From: Planctomycetia bacterium
GTDB taxonomy: Bacteria; Planctomycetota; Planctomycetia; Pirellulales; UBA1268
Reading direction: 5' to 3'
Length of the DNA stretch: 7,320 bases
Assembly (NCBI GenBank): GCA_009923125.1
Contig: RFUD01000111.1
Coordinates: 1 to 7,320, forward strand
Shown: one piece after another, positions 6,566-7,320 of the stretch
Numbering within the stretch: position 1 is the stretch's first letter
Layout: each line of letters starts with the position of its first letter
Notes under the pieces: model-generated
What the model was told of the DNA's origin: nothing
The model's input: the letters and a program-made list of their open reading frames with translations, nothing else
Database searches by the model: none
Program-made: the position numbers and the translations under genes

Positions 6566-7320
6566 GGACGTTGTCCTCGTGAAGATTCCACCACCGCCCA
6601 AAACGGGTGTTGACGGTCGCACCGCGTGCGGAGGTCCTCGAGCAGGACGTCCACGTCGGCGGTGGGCGTGTCGCCGGCGACCTTGCGGCCGTCGAGCGTC
6701 ACCGTGACCGGGGCGGTGAAGTCGACGAACTCCGGTGACAGCCAGATGCGGACGCGTTCGGCCCCGCACCGCACCGCCAGCGCGTTGGCGGCGGTCGCCC
6801 GCCCCTCGATCGTGAACGGGCGGATGTCCTTCGGCGGCGGCCAGTGCGCCGGCAGGACCACGGTGCGGGCCGGCGCCCCGGCCATCTCGATCCACCAGAA
6901 GAAGTTGTCCCACGGCCGCATCGTGACCACGTCGATCGTGCGCGGGAAGAAGTCGCGCCGCCGCGACTGCATCCAGGAAAAGATTCGCAGGATCTCGTCG
7001 GAGAAGTGCTCGTGGCCCCGGCCGCGGTACTCCACGTAGGTGGTGTCGAATCCCTTGGCGAAGCAGCGATCGAGGTCCATCCCGTTGCGGGCGAGGCTCG
7101 CGCCGTCGAGTTCGCCTCCCACGGCGTAGATCGGCAGCGTGCGGGCGTTGTGCCAGTAATGGTTGACGTATTTGCCCGCCGAGGGGGCGATCGCCACGAG
7201 CCCGGCCCACAGGTCGGGATGGGCCAGCGCGATGTCCCACGCGGCGTCGCCGCCGATCGAATGGCCGGAGAGGAACACGCGGTCGGTGTCGATCGAGAAC
7301 CGCTGGAGCGCAACGCGGAC
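6562..7320 (-). CDS. Alpha/beta hydrolase (serine esterase or peptidase-like), C-terminal part; N-terminus outside window
   Basis: The frame is open to the right edge, so only the last 252 residues are seen. The GTG at 7278 is in frame but interrupts the nucleophile strand, so it is not the start. Numbering from the edge, FSIDTDRVFLSGHSIGGDAA carries the nucleophile elbow with Ser21. PIYAVGGELDG supplies the probable acid Asp72, and YRGRGHEHF the probable His103. This is a complete Ser-Asp-His set in the normal order for the esterase/PHB-depolymerase/prolyl-oligopeptidase-like superfamily. After the catalytic domain, about 80-100 residues form a beta-rich tail with VRIWLSPEFVDFTAPVTVTLDG and a RTRCDRQHPFWA motif near 231-242. 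I remember similar tails from planctomycete hydrolases of unknown substrate. The stop TGA (6564-6562) overlaps the aldehyde dehydrogenase ATG. Whether it is exported cannot be judged without the N-terminus. An ester-bearing carbohydrate substrate is possible from context but unproven. Confidence 0.82.
   Translation of the reverse strand, partial: VRVALQRFSIDTDRVFLSGHSIGGDAAWDIALAHPDLWAGLVAIAPSAGKYVNHYWHNARTLPIYAVGGELDGASLARNGMDLDRCFAKGFDTTYVEYRGRGHEHFSDEILRIFSWMQSRRRDFFPRTIDVVTMRPWDNFFWWIEMAGAPARTVVLPAHWPPPKDIRPFTIEGRATAANALAVRCGAERVRIWLSPEFVDFTAPVTVTLDGRKVAGDTPTADVDVLLEDLRTRCDRQHPFWAVVESSRGQRP

Noticed and set aside
4988..6613. A 541-codon plus-strand open frame across the dehydrogenase
   Set aside because: It is antisense to a gene with all aldehyde dehydrogenase catalytic residues. 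The translation is Arg/Gly/Glu-rich without motifs, so it is a composition artefact.
7261..7278. GTG at 7278 as the start of a 238-residue hydrolase
   Set aside because: The frame stays open upstream, and the residues before it (FSIDTDR) are the normal lead-in to the nucleophile strand. The gene is truncated by the window edge instead.

Overview
The window is GC-rich DNA, roughly 70% by eye, densely coded and without RNA genes, mobile elements or CRISPR arrays that I can see. The best guess for its source is the phylum Planctomycetota (Pirellulales-like). This rests on a large secreted protein of a type I associate with that phylum, a hydrolase tail and a beta-helix enzyme that also look planctomycetal, and several starts without a clear Shine-Dalgarno sequence. 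This is recognition from memory, not a database result.

Layout. Positions 2-487 (+) hold the C-terminal end of a polytopic membrane protein I do not recognise. A 169-base gap follows, with a 9-bp direct repeat and a strong Shine-Dalgarno sequence. Positions 657-2696 (+) encode a large exported protein of unknown function (DUF3352-like), best started at a GTG. A 48-base gap with a possible hairpin separates it from a convergent minus-strand cluster of three genes. In transcription order these are an alpha/beta hydrolase whose N-terminus lies beyond the right edge (7320-6562), an aldehyde dehydrogenase of the alpha-ketoglutaric semialdehyde dehydrogenase (KGSADH) type (6565-4970), and a secreted right-handed parallel beta-helix protein resembling glycoside hydrolase family GH141 (4940-2745).

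The first two cluster genes overlap by ATGA. The third starts 29 bases after the dehydrogenase stop, so the three are probably co-transcribed. Together they could form a small module for breaking down a polysaccharide (beta-helix enzyme, perhaps the hydrolase) and oxidising an aldehyde from sugar or sugar-acid catabolism. That link is inferred from gene order and family only. A TATACT box just before the beta-helix start suggests that gene may also have its own nearly leaderless transcript.

I found no clearly new biological system. The most useful leads are the beta-helix enzyme with its acidic motifs, the divergent dehydrogenase subgroup, the unknown exported protein, and the repeat upstream of it. 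Very long antisense open frames (up to 838 codons) are composition artefacts and are not annotated.
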